64,000 bases of DNA from Diphasiastrum complanatum (lineage: Eukaryota > Streptophyta > Lycopodiopsida > Lycopodiales > Lycopodiaceae). The stretch is taken from the NCBI GenBank assembly GCA_029204225.1, contig CM055093.1, forward strand, positions 30,393,777-30,457,776. The letters run 5' to 3'. The stretch's first letter is position 1. Each line of letters starts with the position of its first letter. The notes beneath the pieces are model-generated. The model saw only the letters and a program-made list of their open reading frames with translations. It did no database searches and had not been told where the DNA came from. The position numbers and the translations under genes are program-made. Below, piece by piece: positions 1 to 10,938 of the stretch.

Positions 1-2521
1 CAACAGCCATGTCTCTTCTTGCAATTTGCTGTCCAAGATCTTCCGACACTGCACTTGGCTGTCCAAGATCTTCCAAAACTGGTCCTTGTTGTCCAACAGG
101 TCCTGCAGGCTGATTTTGAGCAACAATGGGCGGTTCTTGATGAACATTAGGCTCTAAACTTGATGAGGTGTTGGGCAGTTCGAAACTGGTTGATTGCTGC
201 CCCTTATCTCCAAAAATAGAGGATGGTACCAAATCTGGAAAAACTTCAACATTCACACTATGTGGGCTGTCCCCCTTAAAGATTTGAGATGGGGCCTTGG
301 CTTTCATTACTATAGCCAACAAAAATGCATTTAACTCCTTTATTCTCAAGCTTTGTACGAAGTTTATCCGGAACAAAAGCATAAGCCATACAACCTAAAA
401 TGCGAAAGTGAGAGATGGAAGGCTTCTTCCCATACCAAACTTCATAAGGAGTTAATACTTTCAATGCTTTAGTAGGACAACGATTGCTTATGTATGTTGC
501 CGTTATAACTGCTTCAGCCCAAAACTTGTGAGGCAGCCCCTTTGCTTTGCGCATGCAACGGGCCATCTCCATAAGTGGGCGATTCTTTTGCTCGACAACA
601 CCATTTTGTTGAGGCGTGTAGGGAGTTGTCATTTGATGTAGAATTCCCTTCTCTTGAAGAAATGCATCAAACGTACTCTTGATGTATTCCCCTCCTCAAT
701 CGGTGCGTAGGGTCTTCAAAGAATGCCCAAACTGATTTTCTACCATTTCTAAAAAATCTTTGAAATGTTGAAAAACTTCCGATTTAGCCTCCATAGGATA
801 TATCCATGTAAAACGGGAAAAGTCATCAATAAAGGTCACAAAATAGATGCACTTTCCAATGGATTCGGTCCTCATTGGACCACACATCACTATGAACCAA
901 ATCAAATTTATGAAGAACATTTATAGTTCCATCAATTGGAAAAGGTTTCTTTTGAAACTTTCCAAGTATGCACCCCTCGCATACATGCCCTTCCGGTTGC
1001 TCAATAGTAGGAATATCTTCTACCATATTAAATGTCTTCAGCTTTTTCAAACTTGCAAAGTTGAGATGTCCAAACCTTGTGTGCCACAATTCAGTCAACT
1101 CCAATGATTGTGATGTAGAAGCAACAAGACATATAGAAGGAATTCGTCTCTCATAGGTATCCATAATGAATAAGCCAGCATGCATTGTTCCGGAAACAAT
1201 AATCAAGAGAGATCTTTTAGGATCCTTGACTAGACACTTATCTTCTTTGAACTCAACAACTAGTCCTTGCTTCAACATAGTTGAAACTGAAAGAAGATTC
1301 TTCTTGATTCAACATAAAGCACATTCTTAATGTACTTTTCTTCACCATTAGGCAGATGATGGCTACAATTTCAATTTCATGAACAGAATAAGATGCATTA
1401 TCCGCACATTGTACCTTGCTTCCATTTTGCACTTTCACTAATTTAGTGAATGCTTCATATGACGAGTAGCACCACTATCAATCACCCATTCAATGGGCTG
1501 AAAATCAACAACTTGCAAAACAGAATCTGAATTCCTCAAAGATGTAGAAGTACTAGTAGAAGCAATATTAGACAGAAAAGCATAGTCTTGGTTGAAGAGA
1601 TCATTACTAGCTTCAAGCTCTTGCTACAAAGTAGCAAGTGAAGCACTAGTATCAATTTCTTTACTCTCCTCTTTCGCAAGCTTCTTCTTACAATCCTTGA
1701 TGAAGTGACCATACTTCTTCCAATAATGGCACTTCCCTTCCTTCTTTTGAGTGTTGACATTTTGACCTCTAATGAGCTTTTGCTCATCCTTGGAAGGAGG
1801 CTTTCCCTTTCCTTTTGACTTGCCTTTGCCCTTGCCTTTCGTGAAGAAAGCTTGATCTTGTTGAGGGTCACCCGCAAAATTTTGCCTCGTTTGCTCCTCT
1901 TGAAGAAGCAGCCCAACAAGTTCATCAAAGGAGAGTTGATGTCCCCTAAGAGAGATACTCAAAGATGAAACAAATGGAAGATAAGAGGAAGGTAATGAGT
2001 TGAGAGTAATGGAAATAAATTGAGCATCCTCAATTATCTCATCAATATTGAGAAGCTCCTCATGAAGATCCTTGATATTTGTCAAGTGATTGGTCACTTG
2101 ATCCCCTTCTTGCATCTTCAACAAAAAAAGTTGATTTCTAAGATACACCACTCTTGCTGGATTTTTGACTCTATACATAAAGTGTATAAAGTGTATCCCA
2201 CGCACTTTTAGATGTCTTACAAGACCTAATATGAGGTAAGATAGAACTTTTCACAGCAAGAGCAACCATAGAATGTGCTTGTGCATCCCTTCTATCCCAC
2301 TTCTTTTGTTCTTCCGAAGATGTAGAAGATGATGATGATGATGATCCACGAGGTGTAGAAGGTGCCAAAGAAGGAGGCCTTTCCTCATCACCATTGACCA
2401 AATCCCACAACCCTTTCGCTATGAGAAGATTTTTCATCATGTAACTTCACAAGGAGTAGTTTGTGCCATCCAACCGATCTTCACTAAACAAAGAACCGAT
2501 AGCTTTTGATTCTTTAGCCAT
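1..2521 (-). pseudogene. copia gag-pol of element A, broken
   Basis: The gag start codon is at 2521-2519, beginning MAKESKAIGSLFSEDRLDG, typical of copia gag. An in-frame TGA follows within about 25 codons where a Trp codon is expected (NYSL-stop-SYMM). A frameshift near 2175-2205 separates the two gag pieces. The zinc knuckle (about 1735-1690) reads CHYWKKYGHFIKDC, so its second Cys is Trp. The protease motif WVIDSGATRHM lies at about 1500-1460. The pre-integrase HHCC finger (WHTRFGHLN...CEGC) is in 1278-826, and the integrase core (TFIDDFSRFTW) in 920-696. A stop interrupts the RTD-GGEY motif near 695, consistent with CGA to TGA decay. Integrase continues at 632-276 (TPQQNGVVE). The remainder is a Gln/Pro-rich linker. 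Confidence 0.85.
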
Positions 2522-3220
2522 TACCTCCAACAGAATTTCAGCTTGTAGTAGATAGGAAAGAGAGCCTTTCCACAACCAAATCTACTCAAAAATTTGCAGC
2601 AAACAATAAGCTGAAAGTAGGAGCACCAGATGTCTTCCAATCTGCAACCAAAGTGCCCAAAAGATAATGGATAGATGGCTCTTTCTTTGCACAAAAGAAC
2701 CAGCTTTTTAAAAATCAGGTTAGCTTCGATTGAAGCCTACACCGAAACCCAAGTAGGACGCCAAATAGTGTGATCAACACACACTTCAATAGGGCTGTTG
2801 AAAGTGCCCTATTGCTTGCTGAAAATTTGCAATTTTCCAGCCACAACTTTGCCCTAACCCACAATAGGGTATGCTGAATATTGGGCGCCCTCCTTCACAA
2901 CTGCAAACCTGAAAAAATCAGCAAGGTAAGAAGGCTCCAAAACCCCAAATCAGTAGCAGATTTTTGGGCGCCCTCCTCCAAACAAAACTTCCTGAAAACT
3001 GGTTGCAAAAAAATCAGATTTGAGATGCTGATTTTTGGGCACCAAAAATTGCTCCTCCAAGATCTGTGATGGGCGCCCTCCTTTAACCTGAAAAGAGACA
3101 AAAAAGCAGATCCAAACTCCACTTGGAAAAATCAGCAGGATGCTGAAATTTTAGAACAAAAAGTAGAGAAGCTCCTCTTTTGGTAGGGTGCCAACATACA
3201 AGCTTGTTGCAGATTCGGTA

Positions 3221-3232
3221 GCTCTGATACCA
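3221..3232 (-). promoter_or_regulatory. primer-binding site (initiator Met tRNA type)
   Basis: On the minus strand the sequence reads TGGTATCAGAGC, the standard complement to the 3' end of plant initiator methionine tRNA used by copia elements. It directly abuts the LTR end at 3233 and so fixes the orientation of element A. Confidence 0.85.
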
Positions 3233-3320
3233 TGTAGGAAAACAAGAGTCAAGGCACCAAGATCTAGCTATCAATCAATCTCCACAAGACACAAGAGAGA
3301 AGAGGCTGGGGGCCCTCCTC

Positions 3321-3384
<64 letters not shown>

Positions 3385-3681
3385 CAACAACACAAGTAAT
3401 CGAGAGCAATGCTTAACCAAAACTGAAAAATGTGACACAATAAGCCAATATGTACTCTACCTACTTACTGAATGTAGGGCACCCCCAAAAGTCAAGATAG
3501 GGCCCCTAAACCAAATTAGATCTCTAAGGACCCACGAGTCAGCACATGACCAAAATTGGGTCCATCATAAGACAAACTTAACATGGCCTAAATAACTAAA
3601 TACCCATGGTTACACAAATCTCGACCTTTTGGGTCAAAGTAACCTATGGACTAACTTTAGCATAGTCATTTATTTCTAACA
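3233..3681 (-). repeat. 5' LTR of copia element A
   Basis: 449 bp. On the minus strand it starts TGTTAGAAATAA at 3681 and ends TTCCTACA at 3233, next to the primer-binding site. It contains a (GA)n run at 3323-3381. The partner LTR is outside the window, so no target duplication can be tested. Confidence 0.75.
3323..3381. repeat. (GA)n microsatellite
   Basis: About 59 bp of uninterrupted GA inside the LTR of element A. Confidence 0.95.
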
Positions 3682-4178
3682 TGAAACTTATATCCTTGAG
3701 CAAGTATGTAACCTCAATGAGTTCAAGATCTCAATTGATTACAAGATTAGAGCTATTATGCAAAATTTTCATAGTTTGTCAACTAGTCAAACTAGTATGC
3801 AAAATCTTGGTAATCAACACTTGTGCCTACCTAGTGATCTTGATCTCCATGATCATTGTGAGGCTGTGATGCTTCGGATTTCCATCATTATGGTGCAGTT
3901 ATTTTCAAGGAAGTGGAGCTTTCAAGTCAAAGGTCTTCTTCAAGCATGGAAGGAACCGAAAGGAAGGGTGCCAAGAGGGTGGAATGTTCATCAAGGAAGG
4001 TGGCAGTGAATCTTCATCAAAGAAATCCTCTCATGGCTATGGTGAATTGGCTGCTACCACAAGTCCCTTGGCTGGTTTTTGCAACATATCCATGCCAAAG
4101 GATCCAATTAAGAAGCTAGGATTAGCATCTTAAGTTTTGTGTTGGATCTAGTACCTCATCAAGCTAATTTTCGAGGAG
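3682..4178 (+). mobile_element. degraded internal 3' end of an LTR element
   Basis: This stretch precedes an LTR in the plus orientation. It holds only short open frames. One frame stays open from about 3870 to 4131 and is Ser/Lys-rich, but I do not recognise a domain. It ends in a purine-rich stretch (CGAGGAG) just before the LTR, as a polypurine tract should. It is probably the 3' end of a truncated copia element; the family is inferred from the LTR only. Confidence 0.4.
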
Positions 4179-4931
4179 TGTGAAAAATAGGCAAAATTTA
4201 TATTGATTGATTTGTCAATCTCTTGTACAAATGTCCTTTAATGTCTTGTACATATTTTCAAGTTGAGTTTGAAAAGTCAAGAGGCCTCCAAGTCGAGCTC
4301 TAGTGAGATGGTGACACGTGTCACAAAATGTAAGGATTGTTTTTTTGCTAGTATGCAACATCTCAATCCACATCTCAATGAGAAATATGGCCCAATCAAA
4401 TTAAGAGATGCAAAATGGTTGGCCCAATCATGTTTAGAGATACAAATCACTTGGCCAATCATATTGTGAGGTTCTAGCTAGTTGGTCCAATCATGGAGAG
4501 AGGTGGGGATCTAGAGGTCCAATCATCATGAGAGGTGGAATCCATGAGGTCTAATCACATTCAAGTATTCCTCATGCTAGATCTCGAGCTACTCCTACAT
4601 GGAAGTGCTCTCTTATTGTACATACAAGTTTTTGTCAAGCAATCTATGTGACACTCACATTGTTTTTCCTCATATTTGCTCTCTACTTGAGGGCTCACTC
4701 ATTTTCTCTCTCTACCCGAGAGTAGGCTTTTCTCTCTCTCTAAAAGCATGTTGGGAACTTAGTTTTTTCATGTACTTTGATTTGAGTGTCATTATGCATG
4801 AAATTATGCTCTTGCCTTAGAATCAATCTAGGAAGATTGTAGGATGCAATCTTTGTGATAGATCTATGTGCAATCACAAATTGCCTTAGAAGATCATTGT
4901 GGGTGTTGGGCACACGTGCGAAACCTTCACA
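4179..4931 (+). repeat. 3' or solo LTR, family shared with 8299-8945
   Basis: It starts TGTGAAAAAT at 4179, right after a purine tract, and ends CTTCACA at 4931. Its last 90 bases (CAATCACAAATTGCC...GGGCACACGTGCG) align by eye with the end of the LTR at 8299-8945. It contains degenerate tandem copies of a GGTCCAATCAT...GAGAGGTGG motif (4370-4560) and the TCTCTCTCTACCCGAGAG motif near 4700, both also seen in related LTRs in this window. It lies about 370 bp upstream of the first visible rhomboid exon. Confidence 0.6.
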
Positions 4932-5303
4932 GCTATGACTAGATTAGGTGAGAAATTAACGTTTTTACAACTACTTTTGGGACTAACTGTGGACAGTTGA
5001 GTTTATTGTAATGCTTTTTAATCTAGCTACTGCTACAGTTGCATTTTTGAGGCACCTGAATGCCGTGTTCAAGAGTGCCTTGATGAGTGTGTGTTTATTG
5101 CTATGTGATATTCTTTCTGCAATCATTTGCGCAAGTATTTCAAAAGCTCAGGGAGCACATTTTGTAGGCTAAGAATTTTCTGTCTGTAATATTCAAGTAA
5201 CAATCTTCTAACCCTCTTCTTTGTAACATGATTTCATGTTTCAACCCATGATGGTTTTGTTACGAATTCTGAATGCTTGATTTTTTTCACTGTTAGTGTG
5301 CAG

Positions 5304-5931
5304 TAATGACAACATTGGTTATCATCATCGTTGTGAATCTGGCCGTGGGAGTTCTTCCACATGTCGACAATTTTGCTCACATTGGAGGATTCATCTCTGG
5401 ATTCCTTTTGGGCTTTGTGTTATTGGTGAAACCTCAATTTGGGTGGGTACGTCATCAGCCAGCTGTAGTGAGGCACAATGAGGAAGCGGTGATAAAGTCC
5501 AAGCACAAAGGGTATCAGTACATCCTTTGGGTAGCTGCGTTCATGTTACTGGTTTCAGGGTAAACCTCTCGGCTCTCTGAGCTTACATAGAAGCACATAT
5601 GTACACTGTTAAAACTGAGTTTTCTATTAAATTATCAACAGAAATGCTGATGATGCCCTTGTGCATGGCAATTTGTGGTTTTCATTGAAGCACTTTTCCT
5701 GTCTGTTAAGAAAGGATATTTCTGGAATGCAGCTATGCTGCTGGCATGATTTTACTTTTTAAAGGCGTTGATGTATACAAGAATTGCAGCTGGTGCCACT
5801 ATTTGAATTGCATACCCACGTCACGATGGCACTGTGATAATGGAAATGTAACGTGCCAGGTGCGGTGTAGATTTGATGCATGCAAATGTCTTCATAAATA
5901 TTCATGTTTGAAAGGCTTAAATAAAAAATGA
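5304..5931 (+). CDS. rhomboid-like intramembrane serine protease, last two exons
   Basis: Rhomboids are polytopic membrane proteases that cleave substrates within the membrane with a Ser-His dyad. The exon at 5304-5559 begins after a TGTGCAG acceptor and carries a membrane segment, then HVDNFAHIGGFISGFLLG, where the His of AHIGG is the catalytic histidine of the sixth helix. A further membrane segment starts at the exon end. The GT donor is at 5560-5561. The last exon, 5733-5931 (acceptor TGCAG), completes a split Gly codon, continues YAAGMILLFKGVDVY, adds the Cys-rich plant tail CSWCHYLNCIPTS and stops at 5929-5931. This tail is typical of plant RBL proteins. The catalytic-serine exon (GxSG) is not visible between 1 and 5303, so the upstream intron is at least 5.3 kb and holds transposons. 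A poly(A)-like AATAAA lies at the very end of the coding region. Confidence 0.9.
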
Positions 5932-7640
5932 TGGTTATAAAGAGAGTGTTGTTTGATTCAGTCACCTTCTATGTTGTTATGCAAAGTTTTGATGTGCATT
6001 CTCTTCAATTTAGTGTTCTTGACAAGCTTGTGTTTTTGTCGTGAAACAGTCATCATTTGACAAAGGATACTTGACATTGACTTGTGTGAACAATGGACAT
6101 TCCAAAGATTTTCTCAAGGTCACCAAGGCGACAAACGTACAACTGAGTGTACTATGTTCTCAAAATTGCAGCTAAATTGTTTGCACATAGCTTTGTTCAT
6201 ATTCTTTCAGTCATCCAAAGCATGAAGTTGTGAACTAACGCCTTTTCGGCCTCTTCAATCTAAATAAAGGCGAACCCAAAGATCAAAAGTTTGAGTAGTG
6301 TGAACTTCTCTACTTGTATTGTTTGCATATCTCTAGAATCGTACCCATAGTCTCAAGGCTACTCCATTCTTGATATTTCCTCCATGATGGAAACCTGATA
6401 GGTCATTTGAGTTCTCTATCATAAATGATGTAGCTGAGCCACATTGAAGGATTCATTCTCTTCAGGTATACCATACTCATATCTCATTGGATCACTTACT
6501 GATTTTTGAAATGAGAATACATGGTTCTAGAAGTCAATAACATGTGTGCATTCAATACCATTCATGCACATTGCAGGTATATGCAGTTTCCATGGTACTG
6601 AAAGACAATAGAATACTGCTTTAATATTCAATGTGATCCACTTTTTTTTGAAAACCATTCAAGATGCATGCAAATATGAAATGCTGTGTGTTTGGAATTT
6701 GTATATATACTGCTTTCTCCCAATCTAGATTCATGTTTCTTCTTTTTCTGGTACTTTGAAGACATGCCTAGGACGTAATTTTCTTACTGGGTGTAATTGA
6801 GTTTGTTCATATGCCAAATTCATTTTCCTCATTAACTATTTCCATATATTTTTTCAGAGCTTCCTATATAAGCGCTCAATTTTTCTAATGAATATGGGAT
6901 TTTTTTGTATAAGACCAATTTTCTTTTCCCCCCCCAGTAGAAGGACAGATTGAGACTGCTATGTCTACCCCTTTCACAACTCCATTATGATCATTATCGA
7001 TTTAAACATGACATTTTTTGGGGTCAGAGAACCGTCCCACCTATGAAACGTGGACCTTTGGGAAATGGGATGTGCAAAACGAGAAAGGCCACACCATCAC
7101 AAAGTAAACTAATGCAAGGTAATTACAATACTGCAGGTGGAAGAGGGAGAAGGTGATTTATACTGCAAAGGAGAGAAATTATGTATAATTAAAGTAAACA
7201 AGACTCTCAAAAATTGTCAAAGCGGACAAATCTGGACTTCAAGGAAAAGGCACGTCTTTTGTTTTGGGGAAATGTTTCCCCTGTGCGTTTCCCAATAAGA
7301 ACTTTTTATCAGGGGGGTTTCACCAGTTGGGGAAACATAAGAGTTGGGGGAAAATGCGTCTTTCACTGAATCTTAGAAACCTGTTCTGACCCTTTTGGGC
7401 CGGAACATTCAGTACAATACATTTCGACGTTTCGGAACATACTGGGCCGGGGACTTAAAAAAAATAAAAAAGGTATTAAAGCACTTGTTGGCCTCATCTT
7501 CCTTCTTTTTGAGGGATGCATATGCGAGTAATCTATAGAGTTTTATGTAAAAATCTTGTTGTATCTGTTTATCCGAGTCAGAATCAAGCTTCTTTGAACT
7601 CACATATAATTATTTGAATTTTTTTTCCACATTATGCCGA

Positions 7641-7667
7641 GGAGAGAGAGAGAGAGGGGGGACAGGG

Positions 7668-7709
<42 letters not shown>
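7641..7709. repeat. interrupted (GA)n microsatellite
   Basis: There are two GA runs (about 7641-7656 and 7672-7709) separated by a short G-rich interruption. Confidence 0.9.
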
Positions 7710-7710
<1 letters not shown>

Positions 7711-7843
7711 CCATACCCTCTCTTATACACGTTGACACGTGTCATTTGGGCTTCAAGAGAAACAATGCATGGCCACATGTGGGCCATACCCTCTGCCAGA
7801 CACGTGTTAGTATGGCTTCAATAAAAACAATGCATGGCCACAT
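7709..7843. repeat. two tandem copies of a ~70-bp module with CACGTG cores
   Basis: Copy 1 (7709-7779) and copy 2 (7781-7843) both run GGCCATACCCTCT, then an ACACGTGT element, then GGCTTCAA, then ACAATGCATGGCCACATGT. They differ by small gaps and substitutions. The CACGTG core is a G-box type sequence; any regulatory role is inference. Confidence 0.7.
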
Positions 7844-8298
7844 GTCAGATCGGTATACCGTCTCGTGTTGAGCGCGAATTGGTCAACTAAACCTTTTTTA
7901 AAATAGTGGGAACATATTATGCCCATGATGAACAAATTCACAACATAGCATAAAGAACACTTGAAAGTAGCAATAATGAATTGATGTTCTACAACTAAAA
8001 AAGCACAGAACCATTGATTGAGAGCTAAAGATTTGGGGTACACAAACACGTCATTTAAATAGAAGTTGAAACTTCAATTGCACATATCCATCCATTGATG
8101 GTTCAAAATCTGATCTACTGGATGGTTGCCAGGATAGATGACTCCAGCCTAGATCTCCAACGTATTTTATAGATTGAAGTCGGTATCACTTTTTTTTTTT
8201 AATTAATTTTATTTTCTGGGTCAAGTTTTGGAACATAACGTTGCGAAAAATGAAAAAGCTATCTAGGGGTTTAGTAAATTTTTCTATGTCCATCTATG

Positions 8299-8945
8299 TG
8301 TGAGTAGGTGATAGGGCCCATTTTGGCTTAGGAGGCAACTTAAGTAAGTACACTTGTAATTCCATGATTAGGCCAAAAGTAGCATATGATGTGGCTCAAG
8401 CTAGTTAGGCTTGCTACAAGTGTCATAATTAGGTTGGATGTGTGACTCATTCCCGTGTTGGCATGAGATCTAGTGACCAATCAAAAGTGAGATATCCATC
8501 AATTTGATCCAATCAAGTTTGAGGACTTATAAGTCACTCAACCAATCAAATTTAGAGGAGAAAAAAGGGTCCAATGAAAATCAAGTACCCTCTACCTTGA
8601 GTTCCTATTAGAGATCATGATAGGTTCATTTGTACTTGAGTTTTTTTGGATTTAATGAGATTTCTATATTTTTGAGTCATATTGGATTCTCTCTCTATTC
8701 GAGGATTGTTTGTTGGATTCTCTCTCTACTCGAGAGCAAGGCTTTTCCATATTTTTTCCTTTGACAAGTCTCCACATGTGTGAATGTACTTGTATGATTG
8801 ATATATGCATATTATCAAGTGCTCTTGCCTTAGTTTTTTGAGATAGATGTTGATTATCATTCTATGCTTGATCTTTGTGCAATCACCAAGTCTTAGGAGA
8901 TTATAATCACACTTTTGGGCACTCCCACACGTGTGAAATTCAACA
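8299..8945 (+). repeat. 5' LTR of copia element B
   Basis: About 647 bp. It ends TTCAACA at 8945, immediately before the primer-binding site. The start TGTGAGTAGG at 8299 is chosen because related LTRs here begin TGTGA. It contains the palindrome CACACGTGTG (8927-8936), a CTCTCTCTACTCGAGAG motif and VARIANT copies of the CCAATCAA/TCCAATCA motif (8470-8580). Confidence 0.65.
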
Positions 8946-8957
8946 TGGTATTAGAGC
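8946..8957 (+). promoter_or_regulatory. primer-binding site of element B
   Basis: It reads TGGTATTAGAGC, one base off the usual TGGTATCAGAGC. It directly follows the LTR end. Confidence 0.75.
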
Positions 8958-9622
8958 CTACCTAAGATATCCATGCATACATCAAGAGTGATGTGAAAAC
9001 TTGCCTTGAAATCAAGATCCAGAGAGTGTAGTTGCATCTCCCTGCTATCTTTGAGATTTTTGGATTGAGAAGGGTCATTATCACATTGATCTAGTATGGA
9101 TGGAATTCAGTGCTCAGACACGTGTGACGGACAACCAAATTTGACTTTTTGGTTCTCCTCCAAGATAGATCCAAAATCCATGGTTGATAGCTTGCTAGAA
9201 AGCTAATAGAGTCAAGATTGTGTTGCAATTGGTTTCATATCAATTGGATGTGCCAATTGAAAGTTATAGCCAATTGAATCAAGGTTGGTAGGGCACCCAA
9301 CTTGGCTGGACACATTTTGTTTGACTCATACCTTGCTTGTTTGATCCAAAAACTCAAGAAAAAGCTTGCCAATCCTGTCTAGTTGAGAGCTAGACAATTT
9401 TTTGAGGTCATAGCCACATAGTTTCAGACAATCCACTTGTATTTAAGTCATTTGTGGATGTTTTAAGTGCTTTTCACGTGCCTGAGAGAGTTTGACCCAA
9501 ACTTTGTCCATACTTTACTTTTGATTGAAAGTTTGATCTAGTTTGAGAGAGATTAGTTGGATCCATTATTGAGAGAGAAGCAACACTTTGTAGTCCATTA
9601 CAAGATATCTACTCTACTTTTT

Positions 9623-10938
9623 ATGGCTTCCATGGGTTCCTTTCTATTGGAATCAAGTGAGAGATTATCTACCTCCAACTACTCTATTTGGAAGGTAAGG
9701 AGGGAGTCAATTTTGATCCTCCATGATGTAATGGATATTGTCCTTGGACTTGAGGAGGATCCTCAAGTGCTTCAAGAAGTCCAAAGGTACAAGAAAAGAG
9801 CTAGAATGGCTCTTCACTATATCAAGATGAATGTCTCTAATGAAGTTTTGAGAGAAATTGGTCCAAATCTTCCAAAGTTGCCAAAAGAGTGAGGAGAGTG
9901 CTTCCAATTATGTATTGAGAGTCACATCCATAGAGAGCTCGTATGTATTGGAGATCACATCAATCAAAGTGAGCTAGTACAAGTCATCCTCAATGGTTTG
10001 AGAGATGAATATGATAATCTTGTCCAATCATATGCCATCAAAGAAGAGCCACCAAGTTTGGAGGCCTTGCAAGGGGTACTTATTGCAAGAGAACAAGCTC
10101 ATGAGGATGGACAAACTCTCACTCAATCATATTGGATATGGCAAAGCTTTATTTGTCAAAGACAAGCGCGAGAGGAGGATTCCTCTCAAACTTCTACATC
10201 AAAATTGAAGAAAAAGAAGATCAAGTGCTTCTTTTGTGGCAATAAAGGCCATTATGCCACTAATTGTTTCAAGAAGAAGAACCAATTCAAGCAAGCCAAC
10301 ATCTCTAATGAGAAAGTGATGCAATTGCAAGTGATGGAGAAGGCTCTCTTATGGTATCAAGCTTATCTTCTTCTCCTTTCAAAAAGGATGGCACATGGTA
10401 TATTCATAGTGGAGCTTTATCTCATATGTGTAGCTCCAACGACTCTTTTTCATTTCTTATGCCTTATGGAGGAGTCAAGAAATCTATATACACTGCAAAT
10501 GATTGTGAATGCAAAATTGAAGGAGTAGGGATTATTCTCTTGAAGGTTGCATCTTCAAAAGTTCTATCTCTTAATAATGTGCTCTTTGTTCCAAAGCACA
10601 CAAATAACCTTATAAGTGTTGGCCAATTGCTTGATAATGGCCTTGATGTCAAATTCCATATTGACATTTGTGCAATCAAGAAAGATGATGAGATTCTTGT
10701 TTGTGGATCTCGATTTGGAGGCATCTACAAATTGGATCCAAGAGAGAGTGCAAACTCTTGTGATATTGCATATGTGACCAAGCTTTCCAAAGAAGAATTA
10801 TGGCATAGAAGATTGGACCATCCCAACTTCAAATCTATGCATTCTATGGTCAAGGAAGTCAAAGTTATTGGCTTGACAAAAACACTATCCAAGTTGTTCA
10901 CAAATGTACAAATGTACATGTCTATCATCAAGTATTGA
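9623..10938 (+). pseudogene. copia gag-protease-preintegrase of element B, broken
   Basis: The start MASMGSFLLESSERLS at 9623 matches the start of the intact element at 23909. The first gag block runs to a stop at 9892. A second gag block in another frame (about 9980-10330) holds an intact zinc knuckle, CFFCGNKGHYATNC. The third block (10351-10938) holds the protease and pre-integrase regions. The protease active site reads HSGALSHM where DSGASSHM is expected, so the catalytic Asp is His. The pre-integrase motif LWHRRLDHPNF follows, then the frame ends at 10936-10938. Integrase, reverse transcriptase and RNase H are absent nearby. The copy is dead and internally deleted, and would need proteins from other elements to move. 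Confidence 0.85.

Larger units (their letters stand above)
1..3681 (-). mobile_element. Ty1/copia element A, 5' part, runs off left edge
   Basis: Reading leftwards the order is LTR (3681-3233), primer-binding site (3232-3221), leader (3220-2522), gag (from 2521), protease, pre-integrase and integrase, then the integrase-RT linker, where the window ends. This is the Ty1/copia order. The reverse transcriptase and the second LTR would lie left of base 1. The leader carries three or four copies of a GGGCGCCCTCCT motif (about 2883, 2975, 3072). The reading frame has several stops and frameshifts, so the copy is dead. It lies upstream of the rhomboid exons and probably sits in an intron of that gene (inference). 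Confidence 0.85.
5932..8298. other. rhomboid 3' flank, no gene seen
   Basis: This is AT-rich non-coding sequence. The first few hundred bases should include the 3' UTR of the rhomboid gene. No domain-bearing frame was found on either strand. It contains the GA microsatellites at 7641-7709 and the duplicated module at 7709-7843. Confidence 0.6.
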
